From positions 1-64,000 of the forward strand of contig CAJTKM010000013.1 in the NCBI GenBank assembly GCA_910576545.1: DNA of 64,000 nucleotides. Reading direction: 5' to 3'. The first letter of the stretch is position 1, and each line of letters begins with the position of its first letter. Shown in pieces: positions 1 to 9,118 of the stretch. The notes under the pieces were generated by a model. The model was not told the origin of the DNA and searched no databases. It worked only from the letters and a program-made list of their open reading frames with translations. The DNA is from Lachnospiraceae bacterium. GTDB lineage: Bacteria > Bacillota > Clostridia > Lachnospirales > Anaerotignaceae. The translations under genes and the position numbers were made by a program.

Positions 1-1174
1 TTTCTCCAATCAGCTGCTCTTTGCTGTAATGATTCGGGATTTTCTTGATATTTCCCGCAATAGTGTAGACTTTCCGCTTCAACCTGTCTTTGTCTGGTAT
101 TGTTCTTGAAATATAGCCTTTTCTTGCTTTGCCTGGGACAAGTTTGAATTGATAGCCAAGGAATTTGATGTACTTTTTCCGAACATCCGTAATCAGCGTT
201 TTCTCTTTGGATAATGTCAGCTTCATTTTGCTTTGGAGAAAATTTTGCAGCCGGACTTTCCAGTCCTCCGCATGAGCGCGGGTATCTGTGATGATGACAA
301 AATCGTCTGCGTAGCGGACGAGGTATCCAGGGGTTAGATTTGTTCTCTTGCGGAGCGCGTTATATCTGCTGTCTTGGCGTCCGTAAGGAAACTGTGTTTT
401 CTTGTTTTCCCACTGTTTGGAGACCCACTCGTCCATGATATCCAGGTAGACATTTGCCAATAGAGGACTGATAAGTCCCCCTTGTGGTGTGCCTTCCTCG
501 TTTACCTCGCATTCATCCATAATTCCCGCTTTCAGCATAGCCTTGATGATTTGCAGTACCCGTCTGTCCTTCACGCCCATATGATAAAGACGTTTCAAGA
601 GAATGGTGTGGTCGATACAATCAAAGCATTTGCTGATGTCGCCCTCGACAATCCAGTGGTAGCCTGTGTCATGCGTGTTGGATACAATTCTCTCCAGCGC
701 CATCGCAGTATCCCGCATGGGTCTAAAACCGTAGGAGTGTTTGAAAAACTGTGCCTCAAAGATAGGTTCCAGCACAACCCTCATGCACTCTTGTACGATT
801 CTGTCCCGTATGGTAGGGATACCCAACGGACGCTTCTCGGCTTTTCCTGGTTTGTCAATATACACCCGGCGTATTTGTTGCGGTTCAAAGTGCTGAAAGG
901 CTTTTTGGATATCCTTAATTACCCATGGAAAGGGTTTTTGAAGATAATCCTTACGCATTGTTTTGGAATCGACACCGGGTGTTTCACTGCCGTGGTTGCT
1001 TTTGATATTGTGAATTGCTGTGATAATGGTCGCTTCTGCTGACATGATTTCCAGCAGGCCCTTGAACGCTGGGCGTTTGCCCACGTTGTAAGCCTCCTTG
1101 CTGTGCTGATACAGCTTGTCCAAAGTCTCGCGCAGTTGTGTTTCAGTTTTCGGGCAGTCGAATTGTTGTGCCAT
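1..1174 (-). CDS. ltrA: Group II intron reverse transcriptase/maturase (LtrA type), 3' end outside window
   Basis: The frame is open from the ATG at 1174 to the window edge, giving about 391 residues without a stop. The product is the multifunctional intron protein: reverse transcription and RNA splicing assistance. Visible are the RT segments around KPGKAEKRPLGIPTIRDR, the YGFRP block, the QGGLISPLLANVYLD block and the catalytic YADD motif (302-313 on the minus strand). The following FLGYQFK segment starts the thumb/maturase region; the remaining X domain and any HNH endonuclease are beyond the edge. It lies in intron domain IV as expected. All catalytic RT residues visible are intact, so the intron may be active. 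Confidence 0.93.
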   Translation of the reverse strand, partial: MAQQFDCPKTETQLRETLDKLYQHSKEAYNVGKRPAFKGLLEIMSAEATIITAIHNIKSNHGSETPGVDSKTMRKDYLQKPFPWVIKDIQKAFQHFEPQQIRRVYIDKPGKAEKRPLGIPTIRDRIVQECMRVVLEPIFEAQFFKHSYGFRPMRDTAMALERIVSNTHDTGYHWIVEGDISKCFDCIDHTILLKRLYHMGVKDRRVLQIIKAMLKAGIMDECEVNEEGTPQGGLISPLLANVYLDIMDEWVSKQWENKKTQFPYGRQDSRYNALRKRTNLTPGYLVRYADDFVIITDTRAHAEDWKVRLQNFLQSKMKLTLSKEKTLITDVRKKYIKFLGYQFKLVPGKARKGYISRTIPDKDRLKRKVYTIAGNIKKIPNHYSKEQLIGE

Positions 1175-1905
1175 ACGCACCGCCTCCCTTCTGGAATTGG
1201 TGTTTCTGGTGTTAGTCAGGTATGCCTACGGCTTCCTCAACTTTCTGTTCACATACAATCTGTACTGACTATGCCCCTTCGCTCCGTCCGCCTTATTATT
1301 GCGGACATCGTTGCTACTACGGGCTGCTGCCCCATGGATTAACAGGTCATTTCCTACCTGTGCGGCGAAGGTGTCACTTCACTTACTCCAAAAGAATTGA
1401 AGTGCCGTCCATGGTTCCTTTGTTCCCTATGCTTTAGCTTTTCATATCGGTTTTAGCCCGCCTCTATAGCCCGGCTGCCATCTTTGGCTTGTGTGATATT
1501 CTGCCAAAGACATTCGACCTTACTGGTTTTCTGCCGTTTTCCACACCGACAAATTTCAACGGCGGCAGCACCCCTCATGGGGGCGGATGGCTGTGATTAT
1601 CATCCTTTCACTTACGAGCTGTACATTCGAGGACTATGTCTGTTGCAACAAAACATTCTGGACATGACCGATTTATAGCCTCCAGCGGGCGTGGCCATCT
1701 CAGACCCGTGTCCGCTCTTCACCGAGCTTCGCACATCCCATATGACACTATGGGCGCACGTCGGAGCATTAGAGTTTTGATTACCCGTCACACCGGGGTT
1801 AGCAGGTTCTTCCCCTGCCCAATCAAGCATAGAGTTCAGATTTCATAGAAATCTGCCTTGTTTTATTGCGTATTTCTACGCAGATTGTCAAGGAACAAAG
1901 CGCAC
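1..1905 (-). mobile_element. Group II intron (5' part), inserted in the Cna-B surface protein gene
   Basis: The minus strand starts at 1905 with GTGCG, the consensus 5' end of group II introns, directly after a reading frame that is open and repeat-like up to 1906. About 730 nt of structured RNA (domains I to III expected) precede an intron-encoded reverse transcriptase from 1174 onward. The exon bases just before the junction end in CACCGAC. A perfectly complementary 7-mer, GTCGGTG, lies on the intron strand at 1550-1544, some 356 nt into the intron, where EBS1 is expected. This IBS1/EBS1 match supports the boundary. The 3' end of the intron lies left of the window. I could not confirm an EBS2. 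Confidence 0.85.
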
Positions 1906-4900
1906 GTCGGTGGTGAACAGCCCATTTGTCGTTCCGACAACCTCACCCTGGGATGTCGTCACTTTGAACTGCGCGCCCGCCAGCGGTTCGCGGCTGTCAG
2001 CGTCTTTCTTCAGAATGACAAGGCTGCCGATAGGCTGGTTTTTGAAGCCGACCTTGTATGTCCCTCCGTCTGTGCCGACCTCAATGGTCTGCGGGGTGGT
2101 GTCCCTGACATACCCGGCAGGGGCTTCCAATTCCGTCACCACATAACTGCCCGGCTTCAGGTTCGGCACGAGGATTTCACCGTTTGTGTTCGTGACAAAT
2201 TCGCCGTTGCTGTTGCCTGCCGCCGTTCCATCGCCCGTTGTGACCTTGAACCGCGCGCCTGCCAGCGGCTTGTTTGTCGCCGCGTCTACCTTCGTAACCA
2301 GGATAGAGCCATACGGGTAGTTTGCAAACACGACCTCGACAACGGAAGTCCCGTCTGCCTTGAGCCACGCCTGCTGCTGGCTGTTCTCGGAAAGGAGATA
2401 GTTTGTCGGCGGGTTGACCTCCTCGATGATGTACGCCCCGGCTTCCAGCCCTGTAATCACAATGATACCTGACTTGTCCGTTGTGTATCTGCCGATAATC
2501 GTGCCGGAATTGCCCGAAATGTCCTCGCTGACCTTCCGCACCTCAAACGCCGCGCCTGCCAGCAGTTCCGATGTGTTGGCGTCCGTTTTCTTGATTACGA
2601 TGCTGTTCAGCGGGTAATTCGGGATTTCCTCCCCGATGCCATAATCGCCGCCGTATGTGACTTTTATGCCGTTTCCTGCCGGCTGCGTTGCCGTCCCATT
2701 GCTGATGGTGCCGGAATTGCCCGGTTTCTGTACGTTATCAGAGGTTCCGGCATTGCCGCCCGTTTCCGGCATTGAAGAAGAAGCGTCCTGCATTTCCTTC
2801 AAATACGCATTCTCGCCCGGCGCAAGGTATTTCCTTGTAACAGGGTTCTTCGGCAGGCTCATGCCCTGTGCCGCCCGGATTTCCGTAATGACGTACCAGC
2901 CAGGATCTACGTCTTTCAGGATAATCTGCCCGTTTTTATCTGTCTTGTATGTTCCCAGCGTGATAACGCCGCCATTTTCGACTTCGCGCTGGATACGGAA
3001 AACTGTATTCGGAACGGGCTTCTCCGTCAGCACGTTTGTTTTCGTAATGACAAGGGTGGGCTTTTTGGTGTTCTCATAAATAAGCGTTTTCGTCTTGCCT
3101 GCTTCAAGTTCAATTTCCTTGTGCTGGGTGTCGAGGATATAGCCTGTCGGCGCAGTGATTTCCTCGATGGTATAAATCCCCTCGGTCAGATTTTTAATCA
3201 CAATCTTTCCGGTTTCGTCCGTCAGATATTCGCTGACGGTGTTATCTTCCGTATGGATTACCTTAAATTTCGCGCCTGCCAGCGGCTTCTTCGTCTGGCT
3301 GTCTATCTTCTGGATTTCCAACACCGGGTTCTTTGTATCACTGAACACAAGCGTTTTCGTCTTGCCCCATTCCAGCGCGATGTCTTTATGGTTTTCCGGG
3401 TCAATCCGATAACCCTCCGGCGCTTCGATTTCCTCCACCGTGTAGACAGCTTCGTCCAGGTCATGAATCAGGATTACGCCCGTTTCATCTGTCACGTATT
3501 CGCTGACAGTTTTGTCCTCCGTTTTTGTCACCCGGAACTTCGCGCCCGCAAGCATCTCACCCGTCTGTGCGTCAATCTTCATGATTTGCAGGGAAGGGCG
3601 CAGGCGGTTGTCAAACTTCACCTCGACACACTTGTGGGGTTCCAGGTATACGTCCTTGCTTTCCGTTGCAATCAGGTAGCCCTTCGGCGGGGCAATCTCC
3701 GTAATGGTATACCAGCCGGGGTCAAGCCCTTCCAGTTTAATCTGTCCAGCCTTGTCCGTCATGCCCTCATAGACGATGGAACCGCCTTTTTTTGCAACGG
3801 AAAACTCCGCGTTTTCCAGCGGCAGGCCAGTGTCCTCATCATATTTTTTAATCAGAAGCCCCGGCTTTGCGCGATTCGGGATACTGATTGTGGCTTTTTT
3901 CCCCGGCTCTAACTTAATGCTGTGCGGGGTCTTGTCCAGAATGTAACCGTCCGGCGCGGCAATCTCCGTTACCGTATATGTGCCGCTTTTCAAGCCTGTC
4001 AATACGGCTTTCCCTGACGCGTTTGTATACACATCGAAGGAATCATGCCCGCCATCGTAAGCCACGCGTAGTGTCGCGCCCGCAAGGGTTTCACCTGTAT
4101 CCTGGTCGACCTTCGTGACCTCCAGTTCTGCCATTTCTTCATTGGCAAACGTGATAACAATAGGCTTTGCGTCTGTGATTTCAATATCCTTATGGTTATT
4201 TTCGTCCAGGACATAACCCTCCGGCGGCACTTCCTCCGTCACCGAAACCGTACCGGACACGTTCTCAATCGTAATCTGACCGCTGCTGTCTGTGACGTAA
4301 TGCCCGATGGTCGTTGCGTTGACCTCGACCTTGAACACCGCGCCCGCAAGCCCTTTCTGCGTGCCTTTGTCCACCTTCAAAATCTGCAAATCCGTACTGG
4401 GTGTGCCGGGATCTGTCGGTGTGCCAGGTGTATCCGGCGTATCTGGCAAGTCGGGTACTGTCCCATCTGCGCTGTATGGCAGTTCGGCCCATGAATCCCC
4501 GTTGTAAGAGGGGAGGGGGGCAACATAGTAATCCTGTTTGCTTGCACTGTGGGCAATGCCAAACATGACCGCCTTATTCTCCAGTTTGCCTTTTACCAGT
4601 ACACGGAAGGTACCGTTGCTCTTCACCGAATCCTTGGGAATCAAAATCTTGAAACTTTTTTCTGATCCGTCAAAGCTGTCCTTTTCATTGTTATTTGTGT
4701 CTGCCACTTTGGAACCGGCAGGAACATTCCCGTCAATGACAACACGATAACTCCGAATATCCGCATTAGAACCTAAAGTGTATTCCTGCGAAAGATAGTT
4801 GTTATCAATGTTGTCCTCTGTAATCTCTGCTGCTTTTGGTGTCATCGACAGCCATGTTTTATAAACGTGCTGGTTCGCGCGTCCTTTGGCAACAAGGTCT

Positions 4901-5409
4901 TTCATAGCCTTCTCCACATGGGCATTCTGGCTGCCGTTAGCCTTCCAATCGTTAAGATTACTATAATTGTTATGAACAACAGCCCAGACTGCCATTTTCG
5001 TTATATAGTAAGCCTCGTATTCTGTATTCACGCCCAGTTCCTGCGGTGTTTTATAGGGGTAGCCATTCGTTATAACGCCCCAGACCGCAGGGTCGCTATC
5101 CAGCTTGTCAACGTCTACATCGTAATTTTTCCCAGAGAAATTTTCCACGCCCCCACGGTTCGGGTTGCCGCAGTAGGCCGGGTATTCCTTCCCGTCCTCC
5201 GCTCGGTAGACAATAATCGTTGCCGCAAAGTTATGCGGGTCAACCGCACCTTTCCATGTCAGAAGCTGTGCGCCCTGGCTGCCTTTGGCATACAGGTTGA
5301 CTTTATTCAGGGCAGTATCTAAAGATGTCCCTGCAAACGCCTGCACGCCTGTTGACAGCAGCATAACTGCTGCCAAAAACGTTGATGTTATTTTTTTCCA
5401 TATTGACAT
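1888..5409 (-). CDS. Cna-B (SpaA) repeat surface protein with N-terminal thioester-like domain, interrupted by group II intron
   Basis: Secreted cell-surface protein of the ICE, likely an adhesin or mating-surface protein. Start at 5409 is preceded by AAGGAG at good spacing. Residues 1-27 are a signal peptide ending AFA. Residues about 30-330 resemble the TQXA thioester domain: Cys80 lies in YCGNPN, but the expected Gln of the TQxAxW motif is Lys138 (TKMAVW). After a Pro/Thr linker come at least nine Cna-B repeats, each with a K-x-D near its start and an E-x-x-x-P-x-GY segment, the signs of internal isopeptide bonds. An internal MPETG motif (2758-2772) splits six repeats from the last three. 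The frame ends at 1888 only because the group II intron begins at 1905; the exon part is 1906-5409 and the 3' exon with any true sorting signal is off-window. Confidence 0.85.
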   Translation of the reverse strand: MSIWKKITSTFLAAVMLLSTGVQAFAGTSLDTALNKVNLYAKGSQGAQLLTWKGAVDPHNFAATIIVYRAEDGKEYPAYCGNPNRGGVENFSGKNYDVDVDKLDSDPAVWGVITNGYPYKTPQELGVNTEYEAYYITKMAVWAVVHNNYSNLNDWKANGSQNAHVEKAMKDLVAKGRANQHVYKTWLSMTPKAAEITEDNIDNNYLSQEYTLGSNADIRSYRVVIDGNVPAGSKVADTNNNEKDSFDGSEKSFKILIPKDSVKSNGTFRVLVKGKLENKAVMFGIAHSASKQDYYVAPLPSYNGDSWAELPYSADGTVPDLPDTPDTPGTPTDPGTPSTDLQILKVDKGTQKGLAGAVFKVEVNATTIGHYVTDSSGQITIENVSGTVSVTEEVPPEGYVLDENNHKDIEITDAKPIVITFANEEMAELEVTKVDQDTGETLAGATLRVAYDGGHDSFDVYTNASGKAVLTGLKSGTYTVTEIAAPDGYILDKTPHSIKLEPGKKATISIPNRAKPGLLIKKYDEDTGLPLENAEFSVAKKGGSIVYEGMTDKAGQIKLEGLDPGWYTITEIAPPKGYLIATESKDVYLEPHKCVEVKFDNRLRPSLQIMKIDAQTGEMLAGAKFRVTKTEDKTVSEYVTDETGVILIHDLDEAVYTVEEIEAPEGYRIDPENHKDIALEWGKTKTLVFSDTKNPVLEIQKIDSQTKKPLAGAKFKVIHTEDNTVSEYLTDETGKIVIKNLTEGIYTIEEITAPTGYILDTQHKEIELEAGKTKTLIYENTKKPTLVITKTNVLTEKPVPNTVFRIQREVENGGVITLGTYKTDKNGQIILKDVDPGWYVITEIRAAQGMSLPKNPVTRKYLAPGENAYLKEMQDASSSMPETGGNAGTSDNVQKPGNSGTISNGTATQPAGNGIKVTYGGDYGIGEEIPNYPLNSIVIKKTDANTSELLAGAAFEVRKVSEDISGNSGTIIGRYTTDKSGIIVITGLEAGAYIIEEVNPPTNYLLSENSQQQAWLKADGTSVVEVVFANYPYGSILVTKVDAATNKPLAGARFKVTTGDGTAAGNSNGEFVTNTNGEILVPNLKPGSYVVTELEAPAGYVRDTTPQTIEVGTDGGTYKVGFKNQPIGSLVILKKDADSREPLAGAQFKVTTSQGEVVGTTNGLFTTDVRFVP

Positions 5410-5430
5410 TTTGTCATCTCCTTCCAAAAT

Positions 5431-5459
5431 AAAAAGGCTTTGTTTTTATCACAAAGCCC
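5431..5459 (-). terminator. Intrinsic terminator between CHAP gene and Cna-B gene
   Basis: On the minus strand GGCTTTGT pairs with ACAAAGCC around a short A-rich loop and is followed by TTTTTATTTT. It lies directly after the CHAP stop and before the surface-protein RBS, so read-through into the surface-protein gene would be limited. Confidence 0.7.
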
Positions 5460-5474
5460 TTTCGATTGATTTCA

Positions 5475-6296
5475 TTATTTTTTAGCTTTAATGTAACCCG
5501 CCAGCTTTAATTGATTTGATTCCTTAAAAGTATCAAAATCCTCCTTTACTACTGCACCGTCATATCCAGATGTATACTCATTTTTTACTTTATCATATTT
5601 ACCATTTGCATCGGTATAATAAATATTCTGCGGTTTCCCATTATTGTCCCGTTCTACATATTCAATAAAGCATACATGTCCTGGAAGATCGGTATTTTTC
5701 TTTGGCACATACACAGCAATCGCCTGTTCAGGCACATTGGTGGTGTCGGTATCAATTTGTAAATATTCGTAATGCTGTGCAGTATTGAGCCACTCCTTCG
5801 CGTTCCCCAGCAACGGCAGGCGAATGCCTGTTACTTCATAGAATCTTCCGTTTGCATACCAAGTGCATTGTCCCACAGCACACCAATGATAAGGCTCTGT
5901 AAACTTCATTTCCCCGTTTTCATCTTCCTGCTGGATATTTGCCAGCACTGTCCCGACCTCCGGCGCTTCTGTCAGCGGCGGGATCGGCTGGAACAGCGTT
6001 TCTTCTTCCGGCTGTGCCGTAATGCCTGCGTTCTGTCCCGCCTGTGGCAATACCGGAATATTTGTGGTTTGTTCCATCTGCGCCTGCTCTGCCTTCCGCC
6101 AGTAGTTCGGGCTGTCCGGGTTCATGTAATCCGGCGTTTTTGCCGGGTCAAAGATCAGTGTGATCACTTTATTTCCGTTTTCATCGTAGGAAACTACTGT
6201 TTCTGTGTCCCCGATGAAGATATGCTGCGCAAACGCCGGGACTGCCATCATCATACTCATTACCAGTGCCATCGGAATAAAAAACCTCTTTTTCAT
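5475..6296 (-). CDS. Secreted CHAP-domain cell-wall hydrolase
   Basis: 273-residue exported protein. The ATG at 6296 is chosen over the upstream in-frame ATG because GGGAGG lies 7 nt before it. The first ~24 residues (MKKRFFIPMALVMSMMM and on to AFA) are a signal peptide. Residues about 25-125 are a Pro/Glu/Gln-rich spacer. The C-terminal half is a CHAP domain: catalytic Cys in CAVGQCTWYANGR, then the LPLLGNAKEW block and catalytic His in GHVCFIEYVE. CHAP domains are peptidoglycan amidases or endopeptidases. In conjugative elements such an enzyme opens the wall for the T4SS, which fits its place between sortase and surface protein. Confidence 0.88.
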   Translation of the reverse strand: MKKRFFIPMALVMSMMMAVPAFAQHIFIGDTETVVSYDENGNKVITLIFDPAKTPDYMNPDSPNYWRKAEQAQMEQTTNIPVLPQAGQNAGITAQPEEETLFQPIPPLTEAPEVGTVLANIQQEDENGEMKFTEPYHWCAVGQCTWYANGRFYEVTGIRLPLLGNAKEWLNTAQHYEYLQIDTDTTNVPEQAIAVYVPKKNTDLPGHVCFIEYVERDNNGKPQNIYYTDANGKYDKVKNEYTSGYDGAVVKEDFDTFKESNQLKLAGYIKAKK

Positions 6297-6368
6297 GGAA
6301 CCGCCTCCCTTTTTCATGCTCTATCTTATTGGCTCACTTTTCATGCAGCCATTGCTGCCTGGGTTCAT

Positions 6369-7274
6369 TTACTTTTTCTCCATTGCCTGTACTGCCCATC
6401 TCTGCCCGGAAACATTCTCCACACATGTAATCAATGTTATGATATTACAGTCACTCCAGTTCAGTAAAGAATAATCCGTATCAGAAATCTTTTCGATGGA
6501 ATAAACTTCATAAACACGCTTGCCGTACTTCGTCGTATAGATAACCTCATCGCCGTTTTTCAGCTTCCAGATGCCGTTCAGATAGTCTGACGAGCCTCTG
6601 TTGTGTCCAGCGATCCCGACATTTCCGTCCCATGCGCTCGTAAACGCGAAATGCCCGACGCCTTTTTTCATGCTCTCATTCGTTTCACCCTCATAAACGG
6701 TGACTTTCAAACCAAGCTCCGGGATTTTGATTGTCCCGATACTGCCGTCGTCATAATATTTTGCCTCTGTGTTCCGTTCGCTTGTGCTGCTGCCCTGCAT
6801 CAGTGACGTCGAGGGGAGCGTCCCTCCTGTGCTGCCCGTACTGCCTGTTCCGCCCGCAGAAGCCGCATCCATGATGCCGTTATAGTCAATGCTCGTGTTC
6901 GTCACATTGGATGCGTATGCAAGCGTTTCGTTGTCATGATAGAGGCTGCTCCGCTCGGTCGGGATATTCCCGCTGAATACGCCATAGGCAGGCGGCAGGT
7001 ACGCCGCGTCCTTGTTCCGCCGGATATTCTCCAGCTGCGGGTTCCTTGCGGGCTCGTCCGTTGGTGTGGGCGTGCCGAAGTCGTCCTTTGTTTCCATGCC
7101 GCTTGCAAACTGGTAGTTGAATGAAAACCTGTCCCAGTTATCCGTGCTGTAATCGTTGATGTTTACAGTGTCCTCCCTGCCGTAGCCTAAGCCCTGCCCG
7201 TTATTGGCAAAAGCCACAGTGCCGCTGCCCAGGCTCAGCAGAAATACCATTGCCATTGCAAATGCTTTTTTCAT
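6369..7274 (-). CDS. Secreted sortase of the conjugative element
   Basis: 301-residue protein with a cleavable signal peptide ending AFA at about residue 23. The ATG at 7274 is chosen over the longer frame because GAGGAGG precedes it at about 9 nt. A Ser/Thr/Gly-rich linker (residues ~130-160) leads into the sortase barrel: IPELGLKVTVYEG, catalytic His in GIAGHNRG, catalytic Cys in TLITC and a conserved Arg in GQRW. Sortases cleave at LPxTG-like signals and join surface proteins to the wall or to each other. The probable substrate is the nearby Cna-B protein. The class is uncertain (B- or D-like). A cleavable signal peptide in place of a membrane anchor is unusual. Confidence 0.85.
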   Translation of the reverse strand: MKKAFAMAMVFLLSLGSGTVAFANNGQGLGYGREDTVNINDYSTDNWDRFSFNYQFASGMETKDDFGTPTPTDEPARNPQLENIRRNKDAAYLPPAYGVFSGNIPTERSSLYHDNETLAYASNVTNTSIDYNGIMDAASAGGTGSTGSTGGTLPSTSLMQGSSTSERNTEAKYYDDGSIGTIKIPELGLKVTVYEGETNESMKKGVGHFAFTSAWDGNVGIAGHNRGSSDYLNGIWKLKNGDEVIYTTKYGKRVYEVYSIEKISDTDYSLLNWSDCNIITLITCVENVSGQRWAVQAMEKK

Positions 7275-7376
7275 AGGTTGTATTCCTCCTCTCTTGTTTT
7301 GTCTACATCTGCATTTCTGCCCTCCTTCCATTATGGGATTCTGTGCGTGGGCATCACCTCCTCTCTGCCAGCATGG

Positions 7377-8288
7377 TCAGTTCTGTTTTTCTTTGCTCCA
7401 ATGCTCCAGCAAATTTAAGATAACCTGTTCCATTTGCTTTGGAGTGTAATCCCTTGGAAAGTATCTCTTAATCTTGCTGCCGCCAAGCGTCAGCTTGATG
7501 TCGGCTGCCCTGTCCTCGCTCATAATCTCGGCAATGACTTCCTTCGTCAGCCGGTTTTCCGTGCTGGCTTTTTTCAGCCTTTGCGCCTGGCTGAGGGAGG
7601 GGACGCACTCGCCATAGTCCATGAGCTCCATGAGCTGCTGTTGTTCTTCTTTCCTTAAATGGGAAACTTCAACCCCTGCATTGAAGGAAATTTTCTTTTC
7701 GTCAACCATCTCCAGAATATCGGGGATCAGCTCTGTCAGGCGGATATAGCGTGCGATTTGGTTTCTACTTTCGCCAACTTGTTCTGCGAGAATGGCATCG
7801 CTTCTTAACTTCGTCCCAACTTGGGACAAAGTCAAATCCGTCCTTTTTCCTTGTCGCTTCATCGCGTCCAGCTTCATTTTATAAGCAAACGCTTTCTCTG
7901 ACGGCAAAATCGTTTCCCTTTGCAGATTGCTGTCAACCATAATAATTATGGCTTCATCGTCCGTCATTTTCCTTACGATTGCCGGCATTTCCACAATGCC
8001 CGCCGCCATACACGCATACCGCCGCCGATGCCCTGATACGATTTCATACCGCCCGTTTTCCTTCGGCCGGACGATTGCCGGAACGAGTACGCCATTTGCC
8101 TGTATGCTTTCTATGGTATCCTGCATTTTTTCATCATTGCAGACATGGAATGGATGGTTTGGGAAATCGTCCATTTCTGCTATTGCAATCATCTGTACCC
8201 GTTCCTGCTGTTCTTCCTGACGTGTTTCTTCGTTTTTGAAAAGATCTTCGTAGGAAGCCAGTTTCAGGGATTTCCCATTATTTTTCAT
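7377..8288 (-). CDS. parB: ParB/RepB/Spo0J-family partition protein
   Basis: 303-residue DNA-binding partition protein of the ICE. The N-terminal ParB/Srx fold (residues ~35-125) shows HPFHV, the GVLVPAIVRP segment and the SGHRRRYA motif that binds CTP. A helix-turn-helix with SQVG...LAEQVGESRNQIARYIRLTELIPDIL follows, then a dimerisation-type C-terminal region. Its start overlaps the end of parA by 11 nt, so the two are translationally coupled. It stabilises the excised, circular ICE, or acts as a regulator; which of these is inference. Confidence 0.92.
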   Translation of the reverse strand: MKNNGKSLKLASYEDLFKNEETRQEEQQERVQMIAIAEMDDFPNHPFHVCNDEKMQDTIESIQANGVLVPAIVRPKENGRYEIVSGHRRRYACMAAGIVEMPAIVRKMTDDEAIIIMVDSNLQRETILPSEKAFAYKMKLDAMKRQGKRTDLTLSQVGTKLRSDAILAEQVGESRNQIARYIRLTELIPDILEMVDEKKISFNAGVEVSHLRKEEQQQLMELMDYGECVPSLSQAQRLKKASTENRLTKEVIAEIMSEDRAADIKLTLGGSKIKRYFPRDYTPKQMEQVILNLLEHWSKEKQN

Positions 8289-9060
8289 TCCCTATGACCT
8301 CCCTCGTGAAATTTTCATAAGCCGCCGCAACCTTGCCCTTCGGTTCAAATGTAAAAATACTCTTGCCGTATGCGCTCATTTCCGCACCCTTGATGGAGAA
8401 GGGGATTTCTGACTGGAATATATGGATATTTCCGCCATAGGTTTCCCGCAGAAGTTCCCCGATTTCTTTAGAGAATTTCGTCCGGCTCTGTGTCATGGTC
8501 AGAAGTATCCCCTCAATCTGCAATTTAGGGTTGAGCTGCCGCTGCACTCTTTTTATTGTTTTCAAAAGATGCTCCAGCCCTTTTGCGGAAAGATAATGTG
8601 ACTGTACGGGAATGATAACGCTGTCCGCCGCTGTCAGCGCGTTAAGCGTCAGCATACCCAACGAAGGCATACAGTCGATTAGTATGTAATCATAGCCGTC
8701 CTTGATTTCTTCCAGGTAGGTTTTCAACACCGTTTCGCGGCTCATGGTATTTACAAGATTGACCTCTGTTGCCGATAGTTCGATGTTGGAAGGGAGCAGG
8801 TCGACGCCTTCCTCACAGTGAAGGATTCCTTCTTTGCTGTCCAGAGGCTTGTCCAGTATAACTTTTTCCAGATTAGCGGCAAGTGTGACGGATAATTCGT
8901 CCGGCTGTCTGATCCCAAGCATCGTTGTCAGGTTCCCTTGTGAGTCCGCGTCAATCAGTAGTACCTTCTTTCCACACCTTGCAAGCCCTACGCCTAAATT
9001 TATAGATGTAGTCGATTTCCCGACACCGCCCTTTTGATTTGCTAAAACTATGATTTTCAT
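8278..9060 (-). CDS. parA: ParA/Soj-family partition ATPase
   Basis: 260-residue ATPase. The start is the ATG at 9060, with AAGGAG about 9 nt upstream; the longer frame to 9132 would run into the ICE end. A deviant Walker A, KGGVGKST, lies at residues ~10-17 after MKIIVLANQ. The Walker A' region is DADSQGNLT, and the Walker B region DYILIDCMPSLGML. It pairs with the overlapping parB. It is the first gene at this end of the ICE, its start only about 80 bp from the feoB junction. Confidence 0.95.
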   Translation of the reverse strand: MKIIVLANQKGGVGKSTTSINLGVGLARCGKKVLLIDADSQGNLTTMLGIRQPDELSVTLAANLEKVILDKPLDSKEGILHCEEGVDLLPSNIELSATEVNLVNTMSRETVLKTYLEEIKDGYDYILIDCMPSLGMLTLNALTAADSVIIPVQSHYLSAKGLEHLLKTIKRVQRQLNPKLQIEGILLTMTQSRTKFSKEIGELLRETYGGNIHIFQSEIPFSIKGAEMSAYGKSIFTFEPKGKVAAAYENFTREVIGNEK

Positions 9061-9118
9061 GTCACTCACTCCTTGTTTTTTCTTTTGCAAATGACTGGAA
9101 GATATGGCACATTTTATT

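Noticed and set aside
1858-4750. Several long plus-strand frames opposite the Cna-B gene
   Set aside because: They mirror the biased repeat codons of the real gene on the other strand and lack RBS and known domains.
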